Positions 13,601 through 23,450 of a stretch of 64,000 nt of DNA are shown here, piece by piece. The translations under genes and the position numbers were made by a program. How positions within the stretch are numbered: position 1 is the stretch's first letter; the number at the start of each line of letters is the position of its first letter. The notes below the pieces were generated by a model that was given only the letters and a program-made list of their open reading frames with translations, was not told the DNA's origin and did no database searches. Source of the stretch: Anas platyrhynchos. Lineage: Eukaryota > Chordata > Aves > Anseriformes > Anatidae. The stretch is taken from assembly GCF_047663525.1 (NCBI RefSeq), contig NC_092587.1:196103501-196167500 (forward strand). Reading direction: 5' to 3'.

Positions 13601-16600
13601 CCTGTCATTTTAACCCCTGGGTCATGCAACGTACTCAGAGTAACCCTCTGCCAGACCATGGCTCCCACAGAATGGCCAAAGCAATGTCTGTGCCAGAGGG
13701 GTGGCCGGTGGAGGGGGACCAGCAGTACCAGCTCACTTGTGTAGGTGGTGCCCTGACCACACACCATCAAACAAGATGAGTTGTGTGTCCTCAAACGACA
13801 GAAGCACAATGTCCTCAGAAAACACTTGAGACCTTTTCTGACCCACAATGGTAACTGAAGAGGACAGTAAAACCCAAAAAAACTCTAAATGAGGCTCTGA
13901 AGTGTCACTGGTTAAGTATGGATATAATGGTTTCTCTCCTAGGATGAACTTCTTCCACTGAAGTCAGTGACAAGGATTTCACCTTACGTGCCCTTCTGGT
14001 GCTGACCCTTCCCACAGTGATGTTCTCTGCTGACGCAATTGGGTCATTTGGCCGCATAATTACTCAGCCATTAGTTTAGCATCTGTGATGACAGTTTTAC
14101 CGTCATTTATCTGGGTGGGATCTCCTTGTAGGCAAGTTGCACAAACTGTGTTTGATGCTGCGGTAACAAAAACTACCCGTTAGTGTTGGTGGGTGCAAGA
14201 TTTAGCCCAGATAAATGTAACTTTGGTGGCCTAAGGAGAGGGGATGAGTGGTTACATCAGGCAAACTTAATAACATCTACCACCAGCAGAGCAAGATTTA
14301 AGTGCCCATCATATAAACTAGCACTAAAATTAATTTAAAAGGATTATCAACCAAACTTTAATCCTGAGGGCTGAGCCACAATAGGGAGGGAAAGACTAAT
14401 GTATGTCAAGCCACAACACCCAAGTACATTTTTATTTTGAAAGGCCATTGCTTCTGTGGCCATTAAAGCGAGCAGGCAGTGTCTGAGCTCACCCTCCTGC
14501 TGCAGCAATATCCATGTCCTAACCCACAACATCTCGTGGGGTTCTGCAGCACGTCCAGCAGCACTGGCAGGTCCCTGCACCCTGCATGGCCAGTCCGCCA
14601 TGTGGATGTGGTAAACCGATGTCAAACCTTCCACCAGTTATATCAGGTGGGAGGGGATGACAAAAACCTTCCCACCTGTATTCAGTGGCTGTAATTTGGA
14701 TGTATCTTTATTTTCCAAAGTCCTGTGGGTTTCAGAAAATGCCAGCTTGATGTTTGAAGGAAGAACTGAGAGTGAAATGTTTTAGTCCCGTTTGCAACAA
14801 TCCAAATTATGAAAATCAGTGGAACAGCTCGAGGCTTCAAGCAGACTAGAGAAAGGGCAGAGGTGAGCAGCCTCATTATTGTCTTTACATGAGAAGCACT
14901 GATGTGCAGTGAGATACTTGCTCCATGCAAGCAGCAGGCTGGCCCTTGAGCACGGCAGCAACACAAATCATCATCAAAATTAACATTCGAGCAGGATAGT
15001 TACGCTAACACGGGGCTGCGTTCGGGTTAATCAGCTCTGACGAGAGGCAGACTTTTCACCTCACGCCCAGGGAGGTGCTGAGGCAGCTCCACGGCTTCTG
15101 GCTGGGCAGGCAGCTCACTCAGCGCCAGCACAGCAGGAACCAAGCAGCCTTGTGCCAGAGCCCGCTCCCTGAGCTCAGCCCCATGCCTCAGCTGCCGAGG
15201 TCTGCTTTCTGTAAAGCAGCCTCATCGCTGCTAAGAACCAAAGGCTGAGGAATATGTTATCAGCTTTGGCACAGCAACATCAAAATCGTCTTTTGAATCT
15301 CACTATCTGATCCAGGTAATGTAACACTTTCCATTACACAATTGCTAATTCAGCATTTTTATTAAGGAGCAAAGAATAAGTGGTTTTGATTGTATCTCTA
15401 TGGGCTAGCTGGAATCAAAGGGAACATTCCTTTTTGTATATGCACCTGCCCTTTTAAAGATAATCAGTTTATATGCAAGCTCTTTATCTGCACTTCCCTA
15501 TCAATTAAACTGGGATTGTGTCCCATCAGACGGATGTTGTGAGGATGCATCACAAGGTGAGAAGTGCTCAGCTCAGCGAGCCCGAGCGTTGCTGCTTGTT
15601 GAACGCAGCTGCCTCAAAATGCATCCCTGCCCTTACCTAGGAGCTGATCCTTAAACTTCATTAGTGGAATTGCATTTTTCTTACTATCCATAGGAACCAA
15701 TTAGTTAGCTGACAGGTAAACCATCAGTATATGGCTTTAAATTTACATTAGAGTCCACATTAAAGAGCTAAATATTCAGCATAACTATAATTGGTTCACA
15801 ATTTAGTCCACATACCTATGAAGAGAGACTATTATTCCAGAATACAGCAGGTTCATTCTGTCTTAATACACTTTGAAAATGGAGTAAACTATTTACAGGA
15901 ATGGTTTTATTATTCTGCAGTAGAAGGCTTCGCGTGGGGCGTTAGTTCATCACAAACAGCTCCCAAACTTTGAATGTATAGTCTGCCTTGAAATACAGAT
16001 TACATTTCCTCTGTGGGTAATCCCTCTAGAATTAACATTCTCCGATGATTACATTACAACACTAACTGAAGACATAAGCTATCATCTCTCCCTATCATGC
16101 CAAGAACAAGGCATTACATTAAGGTCTCTGTACCTTGATGTTAATACCTAAAGCCAGTACCTCTCTTACTTGAAGGTAAATGTGCCACTTGGTGTTCAGG
16201 GAGCTCAAAGTGCAGGTACTTAAAAGTATTTTTTACAGAACAGGTTCCATGTTTTTCTCTAGTATCAAGGAAGATTTACAGAAAATAGCTCTTCACATAA
16301 AGCTCATCTCTTTCCAGTGAGAGATCTTCCAGTTTAGGGAGGAGAGAAAGGTATCCTCTGGCAAAAAGAGTAGGGAAGTGAGAAACACAAGTGTTCAACA
16401 CAGAGGAATAACCTTTCCAGCAATGTTATTCATGGGTTAGGAACAAAATATTACCCTGTATTCTACCTAAAAGGACAACACTTGTTGACTTGGATGCTAT
16501 CTGGGTCCTCCAGTTGTTGCATAAGCATAAGACTATTGAAAAATAAAACTCCTTTTTGTCTCCTTTTTGTGGCAAAAACTCTTCATTTATTAAATCTGAC

Positions 16601-18236
16601 TGATAGTGATTCTGAAATTACCAACCACTAGAGAAAAGTCCTGCTTCTGCCTAAAGCACCAGAAAGGACATTTCCATTTATAACTCCAGGACACAGCACA
16701 GAGCTCCCAGTGTGCCTTCAGACACCAGAACCTCCTCCCTCCCCCAAAGCTCCCATCCCAACCCCAAGCCTAGACTCAGAGGAAGGACCCCTAAACTACC
16801 CCTGGGATGTCAAAGATATTCGACAAATCGTAAAAATACTCCCAGGAGTGTTTGAAGGCCACAGTGTAGAGAGGCACTGAGGGTTTGTGCCATCTCCACC
16901 TGATGTCCAGGGAAGCTGCCCTGGCACGGCAGCGATACGGAGCCAACACCAGCAGTGAGGGCACAAGGACAGGTGCCTGTCTGCCTGTTTTCCTCTGGCC
17001 GAGGCATGATTCATCATGGAGCTTACCTACACACTCCATTTTCAGCACAGGACTTCAATGTCATCATTCACAGCTGAATGTTTAAGCACCTGCCTAAACA
17101 GATGTCCTAAACTGAAGTCTCCACAGCCGCATATGTTGCAGGAGCATATGGATAATCGCCTTGAATTTCATTCATAGGCGCTATACACATCTGAACTTTA
17201 CAAAGTCATACCAAACCCCCAATTTCTATCATCTCACCAAGAGCAAAGTCACAGGTGCTTGCCTGTCAAATGCTCCTCTGCGTCTCATTGCAGAGATTTG
17301 TGTTTGATTGCGGTGAAATTGCAATTTCACTTTGGACAACATGTCCCAGAAATTCCTGCCTCTCCATGAAACACACACATACACAGGGGATTTTTAATCC
17401 CCTTTTGAACCTGTTCTAAAATCTTTCTTTTATGTTGCCCATAGAAATCGTGGAGTTTCCTTCTTTGGAGATCTTCAAAAGCTGCCTGGACATGGTGCTG
17501 GGCACTCTGCTCTGGATGTTCCCACTTGAGCGGGGGTTGGACCAGATGGACCGAGAGGTCCCTTCCTACCTTAGCCATGCTGTGATCCTGTAATCCACTA
17601 CAATTCTTTGACAATTCTTTGGCAAATATCAGCTCCTTAGCATCACCTTCAAATACACAATAGCTATTACATGGCTTAATTAAGTAAGATGGAAATAAGT
17701 CAAACAAATTCTCCTCTTGCCTAGAAGCTGAAATGCTGTCTGTGATTATATCAACAGAGAAGAGAAGAGAAGAGAAGAGAAGAGAAGAGAAGAGAAGAGA
17801 AGAGAAGAGAAGAGAAGAGAAGAGAAGAGAAGAGAAGAGAAGAGAAGAGAAGAGAAGAGAAGAGAAGAGAAGAGAAGAGAAGAGAAGAGAAGAGAAGAGA
17901 AGAGAAGAGAAGAGAAGAGAAGAGAAGAGAAGAGAAGAGAAGAGAAGAGAAGAGAAGAGAAGAGGCCATCCATCTTAAGACATTTACAACAACATTAACC
18001 ACATTAGTCAATTTTGTTTAGAGCCCTCACTCTTTCTCCAGTTTATGAAAGCCCCCGATGACTTACTTGTCCTCCAAGAGGCTCTGTCCCGTGATCAGAT
18101 TTTTCCCAGATGGTGCATAGTCCCAGTTCTCTTCCACAATCCCGAGGTAGTAGGTTCTGATTTTTGTTTCCACCACTGTGAACAGGCAGAGGAACCCGAG
18201 AGTGCGAAGGCAGCCACCACCTCGCACAGGAGGCAT
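1503..18236 (-). CDS. HEPHL1: HEPHL1-like multicopper ferroxidase, 5' half (8 coding exons, partial)
   Basis: Membrane-anchored or secreted multicopper oxidase of the ceruloplasmin/hephaestin family, expected to oxidise Fe(II) to Fe(III) at the cell surface. Eight exons join in frame into 501 residues, and every junction has GT/AG borders and matching phase. Residues 1-23 look like a signal peptide, followed by [14 protein letters not shown], which is closest to HEPHL1 among CP, HEPH and HEPHL1. Domain 1 holds the His pairs H127-P-H129 and H187-S-H189, trinuclear copper ligands in this family. Domain 2 holds a type 1 copper set H304, C347, H352, M357, with the same 43/5/5 spacing as ceruloplasmin. 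Sequons are at N161 and N407. Domain 3 starts at about residue 380. Domains 4-6 and any membrane anchor lie beyond the left edge. The start at 18236 is chosen because [10 protein letters not shown] aligns with the human HEPHL1 start; an in-frame ATG 54 bases upstream is the alternative. Orthology against a lineage-specific HEPHL1 duplicate is not settled. Confidence 0.87.
1789..1928 (-). CDS. HEPHL1: HEPHL1-like coding exon 7 (domain 3)
   Basis: 140 bp encoding residues 411-458: [34 protein letters not shown] and KHLGIL. No ATG opens this frame early, so it is visible only from homology and splice sites. The acceptor AG is at 1930-1929 and the donor is GTATGG from 1788. Confidence 0.87.
2650..2818 (-). 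CDS. HEPHL1: HEPHL1-like coding exon 6 (end of domain 2, start of domain 3)
   Basis: 169 bp encoding residues 355-411. It supplies M357, the predicted axial ligand of the domain 2 copper, where ceruloplasmin has Leu. It then starts domain 3 with [19 protein letters not shown] and GLNATG (sequon N407). The acceptor AG is at 2820-2819 and the donor is GTAAGC from 2649. It ends in phase 2. Confidence 0.88.
3911..4165 (-). CDS. HEPHL1: HEPHL1-like coding exon 5 (domain 2, type 1 copper site)
   Basis: 255 bp encoding residues 270-355. It contains [34 protein letters not shown] and [13 protein letters not shown]304, C347 and H352 are the type 1 copper ligands by alignment to ceruloplasmin H276, C319 and H324. 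The acceptor AG is at 4167-4166 and the donor is GTATGA from 3910. Confidence 0.9.
5184..5363 (-). CDS. HEPHL1: HEPHL1-like coding exon 4 (start of domain 2)
   Basis: 180 bp encoding residues 210-270. It contains [19 protein letters not shown] and GFQTSNRMH, both typical of the start of a ceruloplasmin-like domain. The linker before them ([15 protein letters not shown]) has the family length but lacks the usual Asp-x-Asp-Arg-Glu-Phe run. The donor is GTGAGC from 5183; the acceptor AG is at 5365-5364. Confidence 0.88.
7142..7354 (-). CDS. HEPHL1: HEPHL1-like coding exon 3 (domain 1, second His pair)
   Basis: 213 bp encoding residues 139-210. It reads [15 protein letters not shown], then [15 protein letters not shown] and [12 protein letters not shown]187 and H189 are the second trinuclear-cluster pair of the family, and N161-Y-T is a glycosylation sequon. 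The acceptor AG is at 7356-7355 and the donor is GTACTG from 7141. The usual ORF start rule would miss this exon because it has no in-frame ATG. Confidence 0.88.
8171..8415 (-). CDS. HEPHL1: HEPHL1-like coding exon 2 (domain 1, first His pair)
   Basis: 245 bp encoding residues 57-139. It contains [33 protein letters not shown] and [16 protein letters not shown]127 and H129 correspond to the first trinuclear-cluster pair of the family. The acceptor AG is at 8417-8416 and the donor is GTAAAA from 8170 downward. It starts in phase 2 and ends in phase 1, matching exons 1 and 3. Confidence 0.9.
15270..15500. promoter_or_regulatory. Enhancer-like block inside HEPHL1-like intron 1
   Basis: Within about 230 bp there is a TCF/LEF-like ATCAAAG, a TEAD-like ACATTCC, a CACCTG E-box, GATA-like AGATAA and TTATCTG, and a POU-like ATATGCAA. 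They sit in AT-rich, non-repetitive sequence in the first intron. This is a motif-density impression only. Each word is short and none has been tested for conservation. Confidence 0.22.
17443..17597 (+). mobile_element. CR1 retroposon 3' fragment (old)
   Basis: Contains CR1 3' landmarks in plus orientation: a CTTCAAAAGCTGCCTGGACA-like segment, GGGTTGGACCAGATGGACC, AGGTCCCTTCCTACC, then CTGTGATCCTGT. Several differences from the usual avian consensus suggest an old copy. It lies in HEPHL1-like intron 1. Confidence 0.75.
17756..17964. repeat. (AAGAG)n pentanucleotide microsatellite, about 42 copies
   Basis: A pure purine tract of AGAGA units over 209 bp with no interruption I could see. It lies about 100 bp beyond the donor of HEPHL1-like exon 1. 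All frames stay open through it, which creates spurious Arg/Glu/Lys-rich and Leu/Phe/Ser-rich reading frames. Confidence 0.97.
18067..18236 (-). CDS. HEPHL1: HEPHL1-like coding exon 1 (signal peptide, start of domain 1)
   Basis: Encodes residues 1-57, with the last codon split in phase 2. It begins [19 protein letters not shown], a short basic segment and a hydrophobic core, then enters the first cupredoxin strand ([11 protein letters not shown]) and [14 protein letters not shown]. The donor on the minus strand is GTAAGT at 18066-18061. Confidence 0.85.
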
Positions 18237-18326
18237 TTGTAGTTGTGATTGCGAGGCTGGCAGCAGGCAGGCAGCAGCAGGATGCACCACGGAGAGCTCA
18301 CCCCTCCCTCCTGGCTCTTGACAAGT

Positions 18327-18334
18327 TATAAATA
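18327..18334 (-). promoter_or_regulatory. Candidate TATA box of the HEPHL1-like gene
   Basis: On the minus strand this reads TATTTATA, about 90 bp upstream of the chosen start codon. A start site about 30 bp downstream would fall near 18300 and leave a 5' leader of about 60 bases. It is supported only by position and sequence. Short AT words are common, and a long AT tract lies 300 bp further upstream. Confidence 0.4.
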
Positions 18335-18635
18335 AGGAATGGACAGGGCAAAGCTCCTCCTTTTCTGCAGGTTAGGGCTGGGATAGGTAGAGAGCCTCGC
18401 TATGCAGAGCAGGGCTAGGGAGGAGGTTGCTGCCATGGTAGGACTCTTGCCAATCCTTCGGTGAATGCATAAATTGCTCATTTACCTGTCCAGGCTGGAG
18501 CCAGTTGGTGTTTCTTGGAAGTCTGATTGCTTTTTTGTCCCCTCTTTTCCAGACTGGTTGTTTTGGCACATTGGGACAGGGTGTTGTTGGTTTTTTTTTT
18601 TGGTCTTTTTGTGACCCTTGTCAACTCCCCCTTCT

Positions 18636-18815
18636 TTTATATATATAAAAATATATATAAATAATATATGTATAATACATATATATATAATATATAATAT
18701 ATTATATATTATATATATTATATTATATATATATATCATATAATATTATATATATAATATTTATATGATATATATAAATAACATATAAATATATATATAT
18801 ATTATTTTTAATTTC
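18636..18815. repeat. AT-rich (TA)n-like tract
   Basis: About 180 bp made almost wholly of A and T with imperfect TA, TATATAAT and ATATTATA words that can pair with each other. It lies about 300 bp upstream of the candidate HEPHL1-like TATA box. Confidence 0.93.
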
Positions 18816-21800
18816 TTTATCATGTCTGAGATTTCTAAAGCTAGCACCTTGCTTCCTTCATTGGGTTTATTCAGTGACACAACGTTAATTTATAATAGCA
18901 CACTATCAGAGAGAGAGAATTTGCCAGTATCCCTCACATTTCTAGGATTTTCTGACCAGTTTATTATGATGGAATGTGGTCTGGATGTATTCTGGTCTAG
19001 AGTGCCCAAAACAAATCACTGTTTAACAAAGATTTCTGAAAATTGTATCCCCTGGAAGGTCTTTCCATTTGGACATTAAGAATGATGGCACAAATATTAC
19101 CTTTTTATTAAACTTTCTAATTAGCATGGCCACTTAGCTCTGTAGAAAATCAGTCCCTTCTTTTATAGTCTGACTTCCTCTAAGAGGACATTGGTATTAC
19201 CATCTTGGTGAAGCCAGGTGTAAACCTATAAAAGTATGAATTGATAGGGTTTTTGAAACCACTTAGGCAACATCCCCAAAAAATCACCTAGGTGACGAGA
19301 CACTTAGAGCCATACTACCCTCTTATTAGTTTTTAACTGACGAAAGACATTAAACACTACAGTTCTGTAATGCAGCATTACACCTGAGACTCATTTCCAG
19401 CTGTGACGGTTGTGAAATTCCCCTTTCCGCTCCAGAGCCATCCGACCTCTTCCCTTTGAAGTTAATGGTCACTCCTTGCTAGGGGTGTCAGAGGCTTCTC
19501 AGAGGAACTTGGTGGCCACAGGTTTATCTGCATCACTCATAACCTATCTCTGCAAAGCGAATATGTTTTTTATGGGGCAGTTATGTGAGGTATGGACCAT
19601 GGTGAGTCTTCCTTCAAGGCAGACACAGGGCACGCAGAAACAAGGAGTATCTGACTAAAGAAACATTCAGATTCTTTAGCTGTGAGTACTGGCAGCCCAG
19701 TGTACATGGGTAAGCATAGACAATTGCAATTGGTCATCTTAGCTGTAAAAGCAAGAGACCCTCAGCTGTAAGCTGCTGTCTAATACGTGCTGACATTCAT
19801 TGCCCCACGTCAGTGGACTGATGAACAATGAGAAGGGTGAGGAGGGACATAACGATACAGATGCTGTACAAACAGAGATCCTGAAGAATGTCACCCGCCA
19901 TCTTCATGTTAACCTTGAAGATTTTGCTCTTCCCTTCGTTCTTCTGCTGCAAATCCATGCTGCCCAACCTCTTGGCATCTCACATCAATCTACGTCCGAT
20001 CTTTCAAAATACCCGTACTTAAAAAAATCATTTTCCACTGCTTTGTTGTGTCACTCAGTTACCCAAATGGTGCCAAGTAATAGCACCGTGATTCTAAAAA
20101 GCATAATTAGAAAGCAAAAGAAAAGACAATGACTACAGGAGAGGCAGAGGCTTTCCAGCTGGTGGCACAGCTGTCAAACGTGTAAATGTGGTGGGACCAA
20201 TGGGCCGGCTGGTGGGCTGTGAAGCTGGGAGAAGGCCAAGGTGACACTTGGTTAACAAGTTAACATGGTCCCTATGTGGTTTTTGCACAGGGCCTGTGAC
20301 CCTGCAGCCTCCTGCAGCGAATGTCTCCTTCACCCCCAGTAGTTGTCCTGAGCCCAGCAAACTGTGAGCTGCTTCTCAAGCACCTGAGTTTACAGAACCG
20401 GGAGCCTGTTATGTGAAATTTTATTGCCACAATATAGATAGGCTTTTGCATTTGAATAGGACGTGTTTGTTTAGAGAATAGCATGCACTTTGAATGAGTT
20501 TGTGTACAGTTCAATTGCTTAAATCAGAGATTTGCATTGCATTACATATACTTAAAGACCAGGGATGGGGCAAAATTCATCCAGACAATTTTCGTATAAC
20601 CTTCTGTCATTTTGCTTTTTTTGTAACTGAAGAATTCTGTTATATGTTTAACGTAAGTCTGTATATGTGGACTCATATAATCCAAACTTCATCGAGCTAA
20701 TGGGGAATAGGGGAAATGTCTAATTCTGAGCTGGCACCTGCCAGCACTATAGTCATAAATACTCTTAGTGCTATGTCCTAGTTTTTCTATTGCTCTTCAT
20801 GCGCCTGGGATCAACTCCTGGCTGCTTGCTTGCTAGAAGAAAAAAATATTCAAAAGCCAAATACAAAATCGATTTATTTGACTTTTACTGGAAATTTCAT
20901 TTCTGTAACAGGAACAATTTCCAGACATTAGCACCCTGTATCAGAAACGTGTTGTAAGTCTGGTAAACGCCTTAGCTTGGCTTCAGCATTTACTAGATCT
21001 GGCACCTTGTATACCCTTTGCATCCACATATTAACACTTAATTACCTTGTCACATCATTAAAACCAGGCACATTTACATTCCGGAGAGGTGCTGTGGACG
21101 TGACTCAGAAAAAGATGAAAGAATAGCTGTTTTGCCCTTGCATCAGGAAAATTTCTGGGAAGTTCCCCTCCGGCAGTGAGGTAATGGGATGAAGTTTGTC
21201 CCTTTGTTCAGAATCCTTTCCGCAACAAGGTTGGACACTGGTTTCCCCAATACTTTCTGTCCCTCTGAAGGCTAAAATTAGTGCGTGGCTGAGTTTCAAA
21301 GTTTTGTAACTCATTATAATATTCAAGCAATATTCATAGGTCTGAAGAGTGAATATCAGGAGTATCAGTTTATGAATGAGCCCGGAGACGTCACTAATGG
21401 AGCTTTCTTTTAAGTACATCAGGAATGATTGTAATCCACTAAAGCCCAGATTTGTGCCACCCAACATTAATAAATTAGCTGGAATAACTAAGTGAACATC
21501 ATGATGAACATTAGGTCAATGTCCACCAAGGTCAAGAAATTTTGGATGTGCTGATCTTCTGCATTGAGTAGACCTTAGTTCATTTAAGTTAGCTGACATG
21601 AGTTCAGAGGTAAGCACTTTTATTCAGACCACCTGCTACTGAAAACCAACTTGCATTCTCCATTGAGCAGATGATGAGTTGATGTTCAAGCAGATTAACT
21701 CCCTGGTTCCCTCTGCTCCTTCTTGATAGCAGTACAGTTCCCATTCCTAGACACCCATTCCTGGCCTGCCTGCTATGGCACTTTTGTGTCTGCTCTGCAC

Positions 21801-22115
21801 GCCTGGTTGGGGAATTACTCATGTGGACAGGTGCAGGTGGACCAGGTAGGACTACCCCCAGCTGGTATTGCCACCAAACCTGGAGCTGTGCCTGTGGTGA
21901 CTCTCCCAAGGTGACAAAATCCCTTGGCAGGATGGAGACTGAAGCCAGCTAGCTGTCCAGGTTCTACGTCAGAGCCCAAATGGGTCCCCACTGTTGCCAT
22001 CCACTAATTTGGGCTCCGCTCAGGGTCACACCTGGGCATTTACCACAACATTTGTCCGGAGACCATTACATTGGACTACAGTTACAATTGCAGACAAATC
22101 TTGGGCCAAGGCATG

Positions 22116-22344
22116 TGTCCTGGTTTTGGCTGGGATAGAGTTAAATTCCTTCCTAGTAGCTGTTACGGTGCCGTGTTTTGGATTGAGGATGAGAATAATG
22201 CTGATAACACTTATTAAACTGCCCTTATCCCAGCCCAAAAGTTCTTGCAGTTTTCTTCACAACTCTCCCCCCCATTCCCCCAGCACTGGGGGGTGAGGGA
22301 ATGGCTGTGTGGTGTGCAGCTGCCTGCCGGGTTAAACCACAACT
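22116..22344 (+). mobile_element. Internally deleted solo LTR of an endogenous retrovirus
   Basis: Starts TGTCCTGGTTTTGGCTGGGA and ends GGTTAAACCACAACT. It is flanked by a perfect 5-bp duplication GCATG (22111-22115 and 22345-22349). Both ends match the longer LTR at 50417-51009. The middle, from just after GCTGATAACAC to TTATTAAACTG, is missing (about 370 bp by comparison). No viral genes are present. Confidence 0.85.
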
Positions 22345-23416
22345 GCATGAAATTGAAAAGAGGGCTCCAGTTAGGTCAGAACAAACCACAGCTGTTTTCT
22401 TTTCCATTGTGTGTTTGAGCCAGAGCCCGTATCTGCCACACGGAGGATGCAGGGAAATACCAAAGCTGAGTTTAGACTTTGGAGAAACTGATTGTACGTA
22501 GGACAAAAGGACACTTAAAGGTGAAGATTGGAAAGGGATGCAATAATGAGAATTAAGAGTGTACTGAAAGGCGCTGCTAGTTTGAAGAGATTATAATAAA
22601 TTGCCAAATAGGCTGGGCAAGTGAAATGTGTTCAGCTTCAAAAGCCATTAACAAAAGGCTAAAAAAAAAAAAGGAAGTTTGGATCCTAATTAGGAGAAGC
22701 TTTTGTGTGTGGGTAGCTCATGTAACATCTGCACTGCTAAAACAAGGCTAATACCTCAACAGAACTTCAAGGCACATTATTTATGGTTTTTTATGGTGAT
22801 GCCCATTGTAGCACCCAACAAACATGAAAGAGCTTAACTTTACGTCACCACCGTGGGGCACAGCGTGTTTATTAACCCTATTATACAAATGAGGAAAGAG
22901 GAAGGTTAGGTAACTTCCAGGTGCTCATGCAGGAAGACAGCCCGGTCTCCTGGCTCCCAGTCCAGCACTGGGAGCAGCTGCCCTCCTGCCCCACTGCCGT
23001 CCCTGTTTGCTTGAATGTGATGGAGATAAGGTTCTCATTTGACTTTCCCTCTTCACGGGAGTGATGCTGTGACCCGTTTGGTTTGTGAAACCCTTTCACA
23101 CCCACCTTTGCTGCCTGCTTGCAGGATCCCCAGCACCAAGAGCCTGGTCTCTGCCCCGAGCAGCTCTGCTGCTTGCCCAGCCTCCTCCAGCCACCCCCCA
23201 GGCATCGTGGGCTCCTCTTCCAGCCCGCCCCATGGCACTGACCTACTTACTTGCTCTGGAGGGAATGTGTCCCTTTTGTTTTCCTCCTATGAGGTCATTG
23301 CCCCATTTTCTCCCTGGGTAAATAGGGGAGTTGTGGCGAGAAACACCAGGGCTGGAAAACTAACCAGGATTTTTTCAAGCAGATAGCAGAGGAAAGTATC
23401 GAGCATTGCAGCAGGG

Positions 23417-23448
<32 letters not shown>
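23417..23448. repeat. A32 homopolymer
   Basis: Thirty-two consecutive A residues. I see no target duplication or recognisable upstream retroposed sequence, so it is listed as a simple repeat and not as the tail of a retrocopy. Confidence 0.9.

Positions 23449-23450
<2 letters not shown>

Larger units (their letters stand above)
8416..18066 (-). other. HEPHL1-like intron 1 (9.65 kb)
   Basis: A long first intron. It holds a pyrimidine-rich stretch at about 11.3-12.6 kb with several open but unrecognised frames, a compact AT-rich block with clustered transcription-factor-like words at 15.27-15.5 kb, an old CR1 piece at 17.44-17.6 kb and the (AAGAG)n tract at 17.76-17.96 kb. No additional exon recognised on either strand. 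Confidence 0.7.

Noticed and set aside
17733..18011. Three open frames of 75-86 codons coding Arg/Glu/Lys or Leu/Phe/Ser repeats
   Set aside because: They are produced entirely by the (AAGAG)n microsatellite, which has no stop in any frame.
23417..23448. A32 as the tail of a processed retrocopy
   Set aside because: No recognisable gene sequence upstream and no flanking duplication visible.
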